Notes under the pieces: model-generated
Told to the model about the DNA's origin: nothing
Seen by the model: the letters and a program-made list of their open reading frames with translations, nothing else
Database searches by the model: none
DNA from: Candidatus Doolittlea endobia
GTDB taxonomy: Bacteria > Pseudomonadota > Gammaproteobacteria > Enterobacterales > Enterobacteriaceae
Reading direction: 5' to 3'
Length of the DNA stretch: 64,000 nucleotides
Assembly: GCF_900039485.1 (NCBI RefSeq)
Contig: NZ_LN999833.1
Span: 770,735-834,734, forward strand
Made by a program: the position numbers and the translations under genes
In this document: positions 33,960 to 44,724 of the stretch, one piece after another
How the letters are laid out: the number at the start of each line of letters is the position of its first letter
Position numbering within the stretch: the first letter of the stretch is position 1

Positions 33960-34930
33960 ATTACTGCCAAATTGTTACTGACAAGGCCAGTTTCATCGAT
34001 GAACACTAGGCTTAGATCTACTACGTCGATACTCTACCGAAATCTTCAGTGCTGTAAACATTGTCATTGCTTTCGGCGCCCGGCCCTATCTACCGCGTAT
34101 TCATGGCAGCTACTCTATCCTTGCCCTAAGCATAATCTGAACTATGTAATTATTTATGGTACCGGCGTTGTCGGTTACGAGTATACTTCGGTTTTCCGCG
34201 GTATGAATGTGAATGTAGATTTAATCAATACCGAGATAGGCTGCTGGTATTCCTCGATCAGGATATATCTGATCGTCCTATCCTACCGTTTCTGAGGAAA
34301 CGGGATGGTTATCTGCATAACGAGGAATACACAGAAACTAAATGGCTAGATAACGGCGTCGAGGGGCTCTGGGAAACGGATGAAAGCTGATTATCTACTC
34401 TACGTCAATGGCCATACCGGTAATACCGATGCACTCAAATTACATCAGGTTGAGCTAGAAGCGAGCAACCGTCAGCTTGCACCAAGCCTCGGCTGCCATA
34501 TTTACTCTATTGATAAATGTCATAGGGATCCTAGCCTAGCTTCCTAAACCTAAGATCAGGTCACTATCTCCGTGCAGGCGATAATTAAATGACAGGCCAA
34601 TGTGCAACTGATTAAAAATATTTCGACTGGCGTTTATACCATCACTGAAATTATCTCTGTCGGAAAAATTGAGCAAAAGCTCACGACAATGCAAATCCCG
34701 TACAAAGTCGGACGCGCACAGTTCAAACATTTGGCGCGGTCGATGTTGATAGTTTAGCTCACAGCGAAACAAAACCGATCTTCGGTATCTACTGTTTTAG
34801 CGAGCGTGCTGCTAATATTATTCATATTAGCCATAGCTATCATGGAGCAAAAGGGAAAGATAGTAATACTATCGAATATTACGGAAGTCTACCGATAGTG
34901 GCGCTTAACGACTTAAACCGTCTATTTTAA
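33960..34930 (+). pseudogene. sthA: decayed soluble transhydrogenase SthA (UdhA)
   Basis: Fragments match SthA in order: ASFIDEH near 33980, [19 protein letters not shown] near 34065, [20 protein letters not shown] near 34150, VNVDLINTE, then [20 protein letters not shown] near 34605, [13 protein letters not shown] near 34700, AIMEQKG near 34840, and LNDLNRLF ending at 34930. The N-terminal FAD-binding third is gone, and stops and frameshifts are frequent. SthA exchanges reducing equivalents between NADH and NADPH. It is the divergent neighbour of fabR in E. coli. Confidence 0.9.
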
Positions 34931-34939
34931 GCCGATGTC

Positions 34940-35310
34940 TATGTGACTCGCAATAACTGCGGAGCCAAGTCGTTAATTGTATGTACGCCCTAGATATGTT
35001 CCGCTAGGAAAGTAACACTCCATATTCCATATTGCTTGGACTTTCCAATCTGGTAGCACAGAAATGGGGGATTGTTGTCGGTACCTGCTTGAAAGCCAAT
35101 AAAACCCTATAAGACCTATAAGCCCTGATCACACAAACAATAGCCATCCTCTAAAATAAGCAAGTTGCTCGCCGACTCTAAATCGCCAACTGCATCGTGT
35201 TCATTAAACGCAGGAGCGTCAACAAACGCTTTTACCAGCGCTAAAACGACGCTTCCTCTGTCAGGCTATTGCAGGTAATTGCGTTTTCACGCTCAGTATT
35301 AAGGAATTTT
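34940..35310 (-). pseudogene. oxyR: decayed oxidative-stress regulator OxyR (C-terminal part)
   Basis: On the minus strand, LVKAFVDAP near 35230 leads to SASNLLILEDGYCLCDQG near 35160, which matches the OxyR segment ending in MLEDGHCLRDQA, including the redox-active cysteine position. QAGTDNNPPF follows in another frame. The helix-turn-helix N-terminus is missing. It is convergent with the sthA relic, exactly the E. coli oxyR-sthA arrangement. Confidence 0.82.
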
Positions 35311-35453
35311 CTTACGAAAATTAAATCTAGATCATAATATGGATCTAACATCTTGCCTATGTATAGCAGTAATTATAACATATATACAAACTACAAAATA
35401 TCGCTTCTCGTGACGAAACGGGAAATATATGCGCTAAGACTGAGTTAGAATGG

Positions 35454-36125
35454 ATGTCAAAAACGTCAATTAAATTTAAAGGAAGTAATTTTACTTTATC
35501 AGTAATTCATGTGCATGATGCGCAACCAGAAGAAGTTCGTCTGGCGATAGAGGAAAAAATTGAACAAGCACCTGGATTTTTTAAAAATGCGCCGGTGGTT
35601 GTCAACGTTGCCGGGCTTAGTCGTGACATTTCCTGGCCTGCGCTGTCACAGGCTATGCTGGCTACCGGTCTTCACATCATCGGTGTCAGTGGTTGCAACG
35701 ATAATAATCTTAAACAGGCAATTTTGCGTAGCGGGCTGCCTCTGCTGACCGAAGGTAAAACACAGCAACGTAGCATTGCCGCGGCGGCAGAGGCGGTCAA
35801 AGCACAGCTTATCAACACGCCAGTGCGTTCCGGGCAACAAATTCGTTCCTACAACAGCGATCTAATCGTCACAGGCAGTGTCAGTGCCGGCGCAGAGCTT
35901 ATTGCCGATGGCAATATACATATTTATGGCATAATGCGAGGCCGCGCGTTGGCAGGTGCGTCTGGCAACGGAGAATGCCAAATTTTCTGCACCCATCTCT
36001 CCCCTGAATTGGTATCTATTGCTGGGCAATATTGGTTGAGCGATCAAATTCCGACTGAATTTTTAGGCAAAGCGGCGCGCCTATGTCTGCAGAACGGCAC
36101 GCTTACCATTGATGCTTTAATTTAG
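35454..36125 (+). CDS. minC: septum-site inhibitor MinC
   Basis: MinC blocks FtsZ polymerisation away from mid-cell when recruited to the membrane by MinD. The 223-residue product (E. coli 231) has an N-terminal FtsZ-inhibitory domain (1-105) and a shortened linker. The C-terminal MinD-binding beta-helix has the conserved [18 protein letters not shown] and [10 protein letters not shown] segments. It is the first gene of an intact minCDE operon, 21 bp ahead of minD. Confidence 0.96.
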   Translation: MSKTSIKFKGSNFTLSVIHVHDAQPEEVRLAIEEKIEQAPGFFKNAPVVVNVAGLSRDISWPALSQAMLATGLHIIGVSGCNDNNLKQAILRSGLPLLTEGKTQQRSIAAAAEAVKAQLINTPVRSGQQIRSYNSDLIVTGSVSAGAELIADGNIHIYGIMRGRALAGASGNGECQIFCTHLSPELVSIAGQYWLSDQIPTEFLGKAARLCLQNGTLTIDALI

Positions 36126-36146
36126 CCCTTAGCAAGGAATCCATTT

Positions 36147-36959
36147 ATGGCACGCATAATAGTTGTTACTTCAGGTAAAGGAGGTGTTGGTAAGACGACA
36201 TCGAGTGCGGCAATCGCTACCGGTTTAGCACGCAAGGGACAAAAAACCGTCGTGATTGATTTCGATATCGGGCTACGAAATCTTGATTTGATTATGGGCT
36301 GTGAACGCCGAGTAGTCTATGACTTCATCAATGTTATTCAGGGCGATGTTACCCTGAATCAGGCGATGATAAAAGATAGACGAACCAAAAATTTATATAT
36401 CTTGCCAGCGTCCCAGACGCGGGATAAAGACGCCTTGACCAGAAAGGGCGTGAAAAAAGTCTTGAATGATTTAGATTCGATGGACTTTGATTTTATCGTT
36501 TGTGATTCGCCAGCCGGTATTGAAACCGGTGCCTTGATGGCACTGTATTTTGCCGATGAAGCCATTATCACTACTAATCCGGAAGTCTCGTCGGTACGTG
36601 ACTCAGATCGTATATTGGGCATACTTTCATCGAAATCGCGTCGTGCCGAAAGTAGCCTAGAGCCAATTAAAGAGTACTTGCTATTGACTCGTTACAATCC
36701 TAGACGCGTTAGCCGCGGAGACATGCTTAATATAGAAGATGTTATTGACATCTTACGTATTCCCTTAATAGGAGTGATCCCTGAAGATCAATCGGTATTA
36801 CGAGCTTCCAACCAAGGAGAGCCAGTGATTCTCGACAAAGAATCTAATGCTGGGCAGGCTTACTTAGATATGGTTGATCGACTTTTAGGAGAAGAACGTC
36901 CCTTCCGCTTCATCGAAGAAGAAAAAAGGGGATTCTTAAAACGCTTGTTTGGGGGATGA
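36147..36959 (+). CDS. minD: septum-site ATPase MinD
   Basis: MinD is the membrane-bound ParA-type ATPase whose pole-to-pole oscillation with MinE positions division. The 270-residue product matches E. coli throughout. It has the deviant Walker [15 protein letters not shown] (residues 7-20), switch [14 protein letters not shown], switch [13 protein letters not shown], and the C-terminal amphipathic membrane helix ending [17 protein letters not shown] precedes the start. Its stop codon overlaps ATGA just ahead of minE. Confidence 0.98.
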   Translation: MARIIVVTSGKGGVGKTTSSAAIATGLARKGQKTVVIDFDIGLRNLDLIMGCERRVVYDFINVIQGDVTLNQAMIKDRRTKNLYILPASQTRDKDALTRKGVKKVLNDLDSMDFDFIVCDSPAGIETGALMALYFADEAIITTNPEVSSVRDSDRILGILSSKSRRAESSLEPIKEYLLLTRYNPRRVSRGDMLNIEDVIDILRIPLIGVIPEDQSVLRASNQGEPVILDKESNAGQAYLDMVDRLLGEERPFRFIEEEKRGFLKRLFGG

Positions 36960-36961
36960 AT

Positions 36962-37231
36962 ATGGTATTACTAGACTTTTTTCTCTCCCGTAAAAAATCG
37001 ACAGCCAATATAGCCAAAGAACGACTGCAAGTCATTGTGGCTGAACGGCGCAGAGACGATAACGAGCCACATTATCTGCCGCAACTGAAACGCGACCTTC
37101 TTGAAGTCATCAGCAAATATGTACAAATTGATCCCGCAATGCTCTCAGTGCAACTTGAAAAAAAAGATGGGGACATCTCGATCTTAGAGCTAAACATAAC
37201 TCTTCCGGAAACGGAAGAAGCTACGAAATGA
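36962..37231 (+). CDS. minE: cell-division topological factor MinE
   Basis: MinE stimulates MinD ATPase and releases it from the membrane. The 89-residue product (E. coli 88) has the N-terminal membrane-targeting and anti-MinCD helix ([20 protein letters not shown]) and the C-terminal topological domain ([17 protein letters not shown]). I start at the ATG at 36962, which matches the E. coli N-terminus and sits two bases after the minD stop; an ATG at 36956 that overlaps minD is also possible. Confidence 0.95.
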   Translation: MVLLDFFLSRKKSTANIAKERLQVIVAERRRDDNEPHYLPQLKRDLLEVISKYVQIDPAMLSVQLEKKDGDISILELNITLPETEEATK

Positions 37232-37683
37232 GCGTTTGCACTTAAAACGCAAACTGATCAGGTCAGCGGCTAACATTGGCTAATTTATAAAAAGGAGATA
37301 TCGTCGATGGCTTCCACAACTGTCACATACGTTGAAATTGTTAACATCTCCGTCATAAAATAGACTGGCACCATGGCGGTGAATCGATTCGGAGTTTTTA
37401 AATTAAACATTGTGCCTTATTGATTAATTTATCGTTACAATTCATGCTGGCTGAGCATACTTAAGGTTGGCGTCATGAAGGAAGATTGGTTATTCTTAGA
37501 ATAAATATATCGGTAGTATATAAATTCAAGCGATGTCGCTCCATCTATTCAATAAGATCAGATAAGCAACACTTTAAACATATAAAAGAATATGTAAGCA
37601 CCGATTACTTTTCCGCTCTCCTTTGAGAGCGGCGTATCACCTGAATTATCTTTCAATAGCAGCGCTATTTAGCTCTCCCGTCA
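37232..37683. other. gene-free convergent gap between minE and rpsA
   Basis: In E. coli ihfB follows rpsA; no IHF subunit is recognisable here. A CCGCTCTC/GAGAGCGG hairpin (37613-37632) with a 4-base loop lies about 50 bp past the rpsA stop and may end that transcript, although there is no U-tract on the minus strand. Confidence 0.5.
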
Positions 37684-39363
37684 TTATAGCTCGCCTTTGG
37701 CTGCCGCTTTAAAGGCTTCAGCCATCGCGTTAGAAAAGTGATTCTCCTCTTTCTTGTTGTTCACGGTGCTCATAGTTTCTTTCTCGTCAACTTCATCCTT
37801 GACATGTATAGCAAGGTTGACAACGCGATTTTTGCGATCACAGCCGGCGAATTTTGCTTCCACCTCGTCGCCCACACGTAGCACCAGCATAGCGTTTTCT
37901 ATGTGATGGCTCGAAGCTTCAGAGGCGCGAAGATAACCTTCAACGCCGCCTGCTAATTCAACCGTAGCGCCTTTTGCCTCAACTGCTATGACTTTACCAG
38001 TAACAATATCCCCTTTCTTATTCAAATATAGATAATTATTGAATGGATCTTCAGCTAGCTGCTTTACACCTAGAGAAATACGTTCGCGCTCTGCGTCAAC
38101 CTGTAGCACCACAGCTGCAATCTCGTCACCTTTCTTGTATGCGCGTACGGCTTCCTCTCCAGCGATATTCCAAGAGGTGTCTGATAAATGTACCAACCCG
38201 TCGATACCGCCGTCTAAGCCAATAAAAATCCCGAAGTCGGTGATCGATTTGATTTTACCTTCAACGCGATCACCCTTATTATAATTTTCAGCGAATTGCT
38301 GCCATGGATTGGTTTTACACTGCTTTAAACCCAGAGAAATACGACGACGTTCTTCGTCGATATCCAGTACCATGACTTCCACCACTTCGCCCACGTTAAC
38401 CACTTTAGACGGATGGATGTTTTTGTTAGTCCAGTCCATTTCAGAAACGTGCACTAAGCCTTCAACACCTTCTTCAATTTCAACGAAGCAACCGTAGTCG
38501 GTCAAATTAGTCACGCGACCAGTCAAACGGGTGCTCTCCGGGTAACGTTTCGCGATAGCGACCCACGGATCTTCGCCTAGCTGTTTCAAACCGAGGGAAA
38601 CACGGGTACGTTCACGATCGAATTTTAGTATTGTAACAGTGATTTCGTCACCAACATTCACGATTTCGCTTGGATGTTTAACGCGCTTCCAAGCCATATC
38701 AGTGATATGTAGCAGGCCATCGACACCGCCTAAGTCAACAAAGGCGCCGTAGTCGGTCAAGTTCTTGACGATACCCTTGACCTTGATGCCTTCTTGCAGA
38801 TTTTCTAACAATTGATCCCGCTCAGCGCTGTTTTCTGATTCGATAACGGCACGACGGGAAACAACGACGTTGTTGCGTTTCTGGTCTAGTTTGATCACTT
38901 TAAAATCAAGTTCTTTCCCTTCCAGATGCAGGGTATCGCGCACTGGACGCACATCAACCAGGGAACCAGGAAGAAACGCGCGGATACAGTTCAGTTCAAC
39001 GGTGAAACCACCTTTAACTTTCCCGTTGATAACACCGATAACGGTAACCGCTTCTTTATATGCTTTTTCCAGCATCAGCCAGGCTTCGTGACGCTTGGCT
39101 TTTTCACGAGACAACAACGTTTCACCGAAACCATTTTCGATTGCATCTAGTGCAACATCAACCTGATCACCTACCTCGATTTCCAACTCGCCTTGGGAGT
39201 TGAAAAACTGCTCAACGGGGATGGCGGCTTCAGATTTCAGACCCGCGTCAACTAGAACTACGTTTTTCACGACAGATACAACGGTACCACGAACAATAGA
39301 ACCTGGACGGGTTTCGATTGTTTTTAGGGATTCTTCAAAAAGAAGAGCAAAAGATTCTGTCAT
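37684..39363 (-). CDS. rpsA: 30S ribosomal protein S1
   Basis: S1 binds mRNA leaders and is essential for initiation on most enteric mRNAs. The 559-residue product (E. coli 557) contains six S1 repeats. The first two are degenerate and bind the ribosome and S2. The later ones carry the G-F/Y-G-x-F-V/I motif, for example [39 protein letters not shown] and [20 protein letters not shown]. It lies 113 bp downstream of cmk, the conserved cmk-rpsA pairing. Confidence 0.98.
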   Translation of the reverse strand: MTESFALLFEESLKTIETRPGSIVRGTVVSVVKNVVLVDAGLKSEAAIPVEQFFNSQGELEIEVGDQVDVALDAIENGFGETLLSREKAKRHEAWLMLEKAYKEAVTVIGVINGKVKGGFTVELNCIRAFLPGSLVDVRPVRDTLHLEGKELDFKVIKLDQKRNNVVVSRRAVIESENSAERDQLLENLQEGIKVKGIVKNLTDYGAFVDLGGVDGLLHITDMAWKRVKHPSEIVNVGDEITVTILKFDRERTRVSLGLKQLGEDPWVAIAKRYPESTRLTGRVTNLTDYGCFVEIEEGVEGLVHVSEMDWTNKNIHPSKVVNVGEVVEVMVLDIDEERRRISLGLKQCKTNPWQQFAENYNKGDRVEGKIKSITDFGIFIGLDGGIDGLVHLSDTSWNIAGEEAVRAYKKGDEIAAVVLQVDAERERISLGVKQLAEDPFNNYLYLNKKGDIVTGKVIAVEAKGATVELAGGVEGYLRASEASSHHIENAMLVLRVGDEVEAKFAGCDRKNRVVNLAIHVKDEVDEKETMSTVNNKKEENHFSNAMAEAFKAAAKGEL

Positions 39364-39476
39364 ATTTGATAATCTTCAAATTTTTGATTAATGTCCACTC
39401 GGCATCCTGCTTGATGGGGTTGTTATACACTCCCTGCTCTTCGTCCTCTCCGCAAGGTAATTGAGTCACTGCATCT

Positions 39477-40160
39477 TTACGATAACGATAGAATCCGCCT
39501 GACATACGCTAGCGTTTTAGCTATCACTTCACCGATACTCAAGTGAGTAGAGTCGAGTACTTGCGCATCATGTGCCGGCGCCAATGGCGCTACCGCGCGA
39601 TCGCGATCGCGATCGTCCCGTTCTTTTATTTCGGATAAAAGGCGTTCGAAATTAACACTAAAGCCCTGTGTTTGCAACTGTCGCATACGTCGGTATGCTC
39701 TTTCGTTTGACGATGCATCAAGAAAAATTTTCACAGACGCATCGGGAAAGACGACAGTTCCCATATCGCGACCATCGGCAATTAGGCCTGGTGCGACTCG
39801 AAATGCACGTTGACGCTGTAGGAGTGCTTCACGCACGCGCGGAAAGGAAGCAATTTGTGATGCTATATTACCGATACTTTCGTCGCAGATAGCCTGCCTA
39901 ACATCTTCTCCTTCTAACACTACGTTCAATTGCCCTTGCGTGCTCTCAAAATGAACGTCAAGATGGGCAGCGAGCTGTACCAGCAGTTCCTCACTGTTAA
40001 TAGCTACCCGATGATACAGGGCAGTCAGTGCCAACACCCGGTAAATCGCGCCGGAATCCAGTAAACGCCATTGTAACGTTTCTGCTAACGCTTTGCAGAG
40101 CGTCCCTTTTCCTGCGCCGCTCGGTCCGTCGATAGTAATTACCGAGGCTATAACCGTCAT
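39477..40160 (-). CDS. cmk: cytidylate kinase
   Basis: Cmk phosphorylates CMP and dCMP. At 227 aa it equals the E. coli enzyme, with the P-loop [15 protein letters not shown] (residues 12-26), the substrate segment [24 protein letters not shown] near 132 and a lid region [16 protein letters not shown] near 187. The start codon at 40160 follows GGAG (CAGGAGAAAAGA on the minus strand). It is upstream of rpsA as in enterics; aroA and ycaL, further upstream in E. coli, are not seen. Confidence 0.97.
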   Translation of the reverse strand: MTVIASVITIDGPSGAGKGTLCKALAETLQWRLLDSGAIYRVLALTALYHRVAINSEELLVQLAAHLDVHFESTQGQLNVVLEGEDVRQAICDESIGNIASQIASFPRVREALLQRQRAFRVAPGLIADGRDMGTVVFPDASVKIFLDASSNERAYRRMRQLQTQGFSVNFERLLSEIKERDDRDRDRAVAPLAPAHDAQVLDSTHLSIGEVIAKTLAYVRRILSLS

Positions 40161-41077
40161 TCTTTTCTCCTGTAAACTCGACGAGAATGAAAATGCGGAC
40201 TGTTCATAAACTTTGATTCCCGTATTATACTCTTCGTTATGTTTGATATTATTCAGTGATCATAGTGCTAAACACGATAAAGCTAACGTATTTAACCTAC
40301 CAGTTATACTGCTTAAGAATGGCCATATGGATCTCGGGGAGATCCAGTAGCACAAATCATATACTATGGAGTCACTTTTCATGTGTGACGGCAGAGCTAC
40401 GTCATAACAAGGCAAAAGAATCTTAATCTTGCCCGCGCTGCTAGCTAAGCTTGATAAATCGCAGCACCCTTGCCTTAAGGCGGTCATTACGATTCAAATT
40501 GGTTGAAAAACAAGACACAGTCGATGCTGTCGTTATAAACCTAAATCACAATAAATTGAATCTGAATGCCTGCTGAACAGTAGGTGTAATTTGAGTAAAT
40601 TAAGTTATAACGTTTCACAACTGCTTAATTTCACGAAGACATCTCTAACACCGTAGCGGTTTTTGCGGAGACTACTATTGAATGCTTTTATTTTTTCTTA
40701 GTGAAATTATAGGCTATATCACCTGTTTTGACTTGTTTGAGAAAGGTCATTATAACCTTCTATCGGTCAATAAATAATCTATATCTACTCTCCTTGAGAT
40801 AGGAGGAAGTGATAATGCAGCAGCATAGCACTAAACATTAAAGCCTCTTAAGAGATATGCCTCGACGGACCGCCTTCATTTACATACACTTGTCCCCTTG
40901 CGAAGACTAATTTTATCGTTTTCACCTACAAATATCGAATAGAATTTTCTATTCTACTAACGGTATTACTCGCAGGATTGAAGTTAGAGCAACACTGCGC
41001 AATTTGCCCATTGTAGGCTACTATCGTACTGATTTATCTTACACTGAGAGATTTCATTTTAAGATAAAACAGTTAAC
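40161..41077. other. gene-free stretch between cmk and coaE relic
   Basis: A minus-strand frame of 75 codons at 40260-40487 has no features that I can tie to a family. E. coli has guaC next to coaE, but I do not recognise it. Confidence 0.4.
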
Positions 41078-41671
41078 GTGATCCAATATATTGTAGCATT
41101 GACCTGTGGTACCGGTAGCGGTAAAAGCGCGGTAGTCAACACCTTTTCTTCGTTCGACGTGCCTCTGGCAGATGCTGACGTCATTGCCCGAGAAATGATA
41201 CAATCGAAAAGTTTGACGCTGCGCGCTATCGTAAAATGTTTTGGCCAATGATATTAAGCATGGACGGCTCGTTAGATTGTGCCTCGCTTCGAGAGCGCGT
41301 TTTCAATGACTCGGTAAAAAATCTGACTTAACGACTTGATTCATTCGCTTATTCAACGTCAAATAGAGCAGAAATTGCGCTCTACGCACGCACCGTACGT
41401 GCTGTAGGTAATGCTCCTCTGACCGTAAACAACCTGCAACAACGCGCTAATTGGCGCTAGTGCTGGACGTAAAACGCAAGTGCCAGGTTGCCAGAACAAT
41501 AAGTTTGGACGGCGTCAGCTGTAAGTAGGTTGAAACATTCTAGCGTCACAGGCGCTACGTCAGCGGTCTAGCCTACGTAGATAATGTTATTGATAATAGC
41601 GGGTGTCCCGAGAAGATAACGGACGCGTTGCTACCTTGCATCAACGCTTACGGTATCAGAAATCCGAGATA
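41078..41671 (+). pseudogene. coaE: decayed dephospho-CoA kinase CoaE
   Basis: From a GTG at 41078 the frame reads IVALTCGTGSGKSAVVNTF, an intact P-loop, then ADADVIAREMIQ and LRAIVKCFGQ. Stops follow. In another frame MDGSLDCASLRERVFND continues the CoaE match, then SLIQRQIEQKLRS, APYVL, and the terminal YVDNVIDNSGCPEKITDALL. At least two frameshifts and several stops break the gene. CoaE is the last step of CoA synthesis. The order coaE-zapD-yacG is that of E. coli. Confidence 0.9.
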
Positions 41672-41678
41672 AATCACT

Positions 41679-42434
41679 ATGAGTGACATTTGCTCGACAA
41701 CAGTGCTGTTTGAACACCCGTTAAATGAAAAAACGCGTACCTGGCTACGGTTGGAGTTTCTATTACAGCAGCTTTATAAATATTCAACGTTAAATGAAAC
41801 GGCCAACGCGCTGATGTTTTTTCGTGCTTTGGCCGATATGCTAGATTTTCTAGAACGCAGCGATATTCGCAGTGAAATTTTGAAAGAGCTCGATCGTCAG
41901 CAGAAAAAGTTATTGCGGTGGGAGGGGATGCCCGGTGTTGACAGTAAGCGCGTCAGTGCTTTGCGAGCCGAATTTAAGCACCAAGCTGCGACGCTAATGT
42001 CAGCCCCGCGTTTTGGGCAAGTGCTGCGTGAAGATCGCCTGATCGGCGCCATACGCCAGCGACTTTTCATACCTGGCGGTTGTTGCAGCTTCGACTTGCC
42101 CGCACTGCATCTCTGGCTCCATTTACCGCAGTCGCAAAAGGACATGAAGGTAAACAGCTGGTTACAAACGCTATCTCCGCTTAACGCCGCGCTAAGCTCC
42201 ATACTGGATATCATGCGCCATTCAGGGTCGTTTAAAAACCAAATCAGTTTAAACGGCTTTTTCCGCAATAATACCGAAGGAGGCGTTTTGCTACGGCTGC
42301 GTATCCCAGTTGAGTATCGACTATATCCGCAAGTATCCGGCTATAAAATCCATTATGCCATTCGTTTCTTTCCTCTAGACAGTGCAAATGGTGTGTTGCC
42401 GAACCGATTGCCCTTTGAACTTTCTTGTTGTTAG
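41679..42434 (+). CDS. zapD: cell-division protein ZapD (YacF)
   Basis: ZapD crosslinks FtsZ filaments in the division ring. The 251-residue product (E. coli 247) keeps the hallmark FEHPLNEKTRTWLRLEFLLQ at the start, KELDRQQKKL near 70, the basic segment RLIGAIRQRLFIPGGCCSFD near 123 and LPALHLWLHLPQSQ. It follows the coaE relic closely and ends 11 bp before yacG. Its retention contrasts with the loss of zipA. Confidence 0.95.
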   Translation: MSDICSTTVLFEHPLNEKTRTWLRLEFLLQQLYKYSTLNETANALMFFRALADMLDFLERSDIRSEILKELDRQQKKLLRWEGMPGVDSKRVSALRAEFKHQAATLMSAPRFGQVLREDRLIGAIRQRLFIPGGCCSFDLPALHLWLHLPQSQKDMKVNSWLQTLSPLNAALSSILDIMRHSGSFKNQISLNGFFRNNTEGGVLLRLRIPVEYRLYPQVSGYKIHYAIRFFPLDSANGVLPNRLPFELSCC

Positions 42435-42445
42435 GATAACATATT

Positions 42446-42628
42446 ATGAGTGAAAGTATAGTTAACGTCACCTGCCCTACCTGCAGCAAGACGGTACAAT
42501 GGAGTATAAGAAGCCCATTCCGACCGTTTTGTAGCAAACACTGCCAGTTGGTTGATTTTGGCGAATGGATGAAAGAAGAAAGATGTATATCAAGCGATGT
42601 ACAAATTACCGATGACGACAGAGTTTAA
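42446..42628 (+). CDS. yacG: DNA gyrase inhibitor YacG, zinc-ribbon protein
   Basis: YacG is a small protein that binds GyrB and inhibits gyrase. The 60-residue product (E. coli 65) has the zinc ribbon CPTC-x15-FCSKHC, giving four cysteines as in NMR-characterised YacG, followed by QLVDFGEWMKEER. The acidic C-terminal tail that contacts gyrase is a little short but present (DDDR). Confidence 0.92.
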   Translation: MSESIVNVTCPTCSKTVQWSIRSPFRPFCSKHCQLVDFGEWMKEERCISSDVQITDDDRV

Positions 42629-42640
42629 TGTGATAATTAC

Positions 42641-42673
42641 TCGCTATTTGGAGCTCAACGTTATATGTAAAAT
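42641..42673 (+). repeat. dispersed repeat family, copy D (partial)
   Basis: CGCTATTTGGAGCTCAACG followed by TTATATGTAAAA matches the 5' half of copies B and C. It starts 13 bp after the yacG stop codon. Confidence 0.55.
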
Positions 42674-43457
42674 CTGCTAGAGCAGATGGCTGACAAGTAC
42701 AGGGCCTAATGTTGAAGTCGATATAGCTGTGGCATAAAAAATGAGCTTGTTTCCTTTTTTGGGTTATACAAACGCTATTAAAATGACTAATGCTATAAGT
42801 AAATTTAACATAGTTTTTACATAACTGATGTACTGATGTGTGGCCGTTTTGTTAAATTTCGCTAGTCGTATAGTAAGTAAATCAGTAAATAATTCTCGGT
42901 AAACTTTAAGTAATATATATCGCGTGGTTGACGGTAAAGTGTGTAAGTCTCATTGCATATGCCCTACCTTTCCGACACCATAAAGGCGTGCTTTATATGA
43001 ATTACATCAAGCATTGACCATAGATTTGCAAGAATAGATGCCACATTCCTTTATTTATCCAACAACAAAAGCAACATTAATGAATTTGTTTTAGGATTCA
43101 AAACGCGCATTACAAATAATCTGTTATCCTCCTTACTGATAGTGTCAGTCAGGACACTGCGCATATGCTCCCCCCCAGGAAGCGAAAGATTAATCTTTGT
43201 CCAACAATGATCACAAGTATCATGTAAATGATGTACCATCTTGGCTCTTATAGTAGTGTCTCATAAAGTGTAGAAATATTATTTCGTTTTTTTAAAAAAA
43301 AGAACAACCAATATCTATTTTAAACTTGCAATGACAACCTTATAGTATTAGCATGTAAGTATGGAGCACTGGATTCAGTGCGACGCAATTATCGATTCTT
43401 GTTATTTGTTAGTACAGTTTTAGGTACGTAAACAAAACCGTAGTAATATAAAAAGGG
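42674..43457. other. gene-free stretch between yacG and tsf relic
   Basis: AT-rich DNA. A minus-strand frame of 62 codons (43051-43239) contains a good AAGGAGGA upstream of an internal region but resembles no family I know. E. coli mutT, which follows yacG, is not recognised. Confidence 0.4.
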
Positions 43458-43636
43458 CACAGTTTAACTCGATGATAGCGCCGTATTGACCATCTTGGAT
43501 GATTTTGTTCAGAAAAATGCCTTTCTACCTCGATACAGCTCGCTTTCTTGGCGACCTTAGTGAGTTCCTTTATATTTGCACCGGATGTTTCATGTAGTTC
43601 TTGAACCACGGCAGAAGGTTTTATCCGGTTAATTTG
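43458..43636 (-). pseudogene. inverted relic of tsf (5' half of EF-Ts)
   Basis: On the minus strand the DNA matches the intact tsf at 45.7 kb almost base for base over its last ~55 nt (ATGGTCAATACGGCGCTATC and ATCGAGTTAAACTGTG are identical). Upstream it matches with substitutions: VVQELHETSGANIKEL against the tsf start. About 75 bp of tsf is deleted between the two segments and the frame is lost. It is a second, decayed copy, opposite in strand to the working gene. Confidence 0.85.
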
Positions 43637-43792
43637 AGCCGAAAATTTGACAGGCGCCTAGGTAAATTAAAAGCTTTGGTCCGGAAAGGGTCGTCATGCG
43701 AAGACGTAATGAGACAATCAAGGCACAAGCAAGCGCTGGCCTGTGCGAATGCGCTTCCCCCTACTCCAGTTGTGATCGGCCAGCAAGTAATC

Positions 43793-44587
43793 TTAAGTTG
43801 GATGGTGGATTACTGTTGGTAAGGTATCATCGGCGCGCAGTGTCATGATCTCACAACCGTCCTCGGTTACCACGATCGTGTGCTCATACTGTGCCGACAG
43901 GCTATGATCTTTGGTTTTTACCGTCCAGCCGTCTTTCATGGTGCGGATGCGGTAGTCTCCGGCATTGATCATAGGCTCAATAGTGAACGCCATGCCAGGT
44001 TGTAAAACCACACCGCTGTCGTCAGCATCATAATGCATCACCTGTGGCTCTTCATGAAAGCCTTTCCCGATGCCATGACCACAATATTCACGTACCACAG
44101 AAAAGTGCTCTGCATCAACAAACTGCTGAATCGCTTTACCAAGCGTACGCAGGCGGATGTTTGGCCGAACCATGCGAATTGCTAGATATAGACTTTCTTG
44201 CGTCACACGGCATAGTCGCTCGCCGAGGATAGTCGGCTTGCCGACGATGAACATTTTTGAAGTATCCCCGTGGAAGCCGTCTTTGATAACAGTGACGTCA
44301 ATATTCAGAATATCGCCCTCTTTAAGTTTTTTTTCATCGCTCGGAATTCCGTGACATACAACTTCATTGACAGAAATACAAACTGATTTCGGAAAACCAT
44401 GGTAGCCGAGCGACGCAGAAACGGCGTGCTGTTTCTCGGTGATATGTTGATAGCATAACCGATCTAATTTGCCAGTGCTAACGCCTGGTTTTATATAAAG
44501 CTCAATGAGTTCCAGAACCTCGGCGGCTAACCTGCCGGCAACGCGCATCTTCGTAATATCGTCTGCTATTTTAATAGGAATAGCCAT
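43793..44587 (-). CDS. map: methionine aminopeptidase, type I
   Basis: Map removes the initiator methionine from nascent proteins. The product is 264 aa from the ATG at 44587 (MAIPIKIADDITKMRVAGRL), the E. coli length. Metal ligands are visible in NIDVTVIKDGFHGDTS (two Asp, near 97 and 108), GHGIGKGFHEEPQV (His near 171 and 178), FTIEPMIN (Glu near 204) and AQYEHTIVV (Glu near 235). Upstream in-frame codons to 44620 lack a ribosome-binding site. It is divergent from rpsB, as in E. coli. Confidence 0.97.
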   Translation of the reverse strand: MAIPIKIADDITKMRVAGRLAAEVLELIELYIKPGVSTGKLDRLCYQHITEKQHAVSASLGYHGFPKSVCISVNEVVCHGIPSDEKKLKEGDILNIDVTVIKDGFHGDTSKMFIVGKPTILGERLCRVTQESLYLAIRMVRPNIRLRTLGKAIQQFVDAEHFSVVREYCGHGIGKGFHEEPQVMHYDADDSGVVLQPGMAFTIEPMINAGDYRIRTMKDGWTVKTKDHSLSAQYEHTIVVTEDGCEIMTLRADDTLPTVIHHPT

Positions 44588-44724
44588 ATAGAGATCCACA
44601 ATCGACATTAAGATCGACAATAATATAAGTTAAATTAGCAAGTGAGTTAATGGTATCAGTACGACCGGACGCTGCCAAATTATCATTATTCTCGCAGGCT
44701 TCGCAAAACATTTGGTGGAGTCCG

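Noticed and set aside
33972..34295. A 107-codon plus-strand frame with a GTGVVGYEY nucleotide-binding-like motif
   Set aside because: It belongs to the sthA relic. The frame is closed on both sides and the FAD domain is missing.
43409..43609. A 66-codon minus-strand frame that looks like a small protein
   Set aside because: Its DNA is the relic of tsf read partly in the original and partly in a shifted frame.
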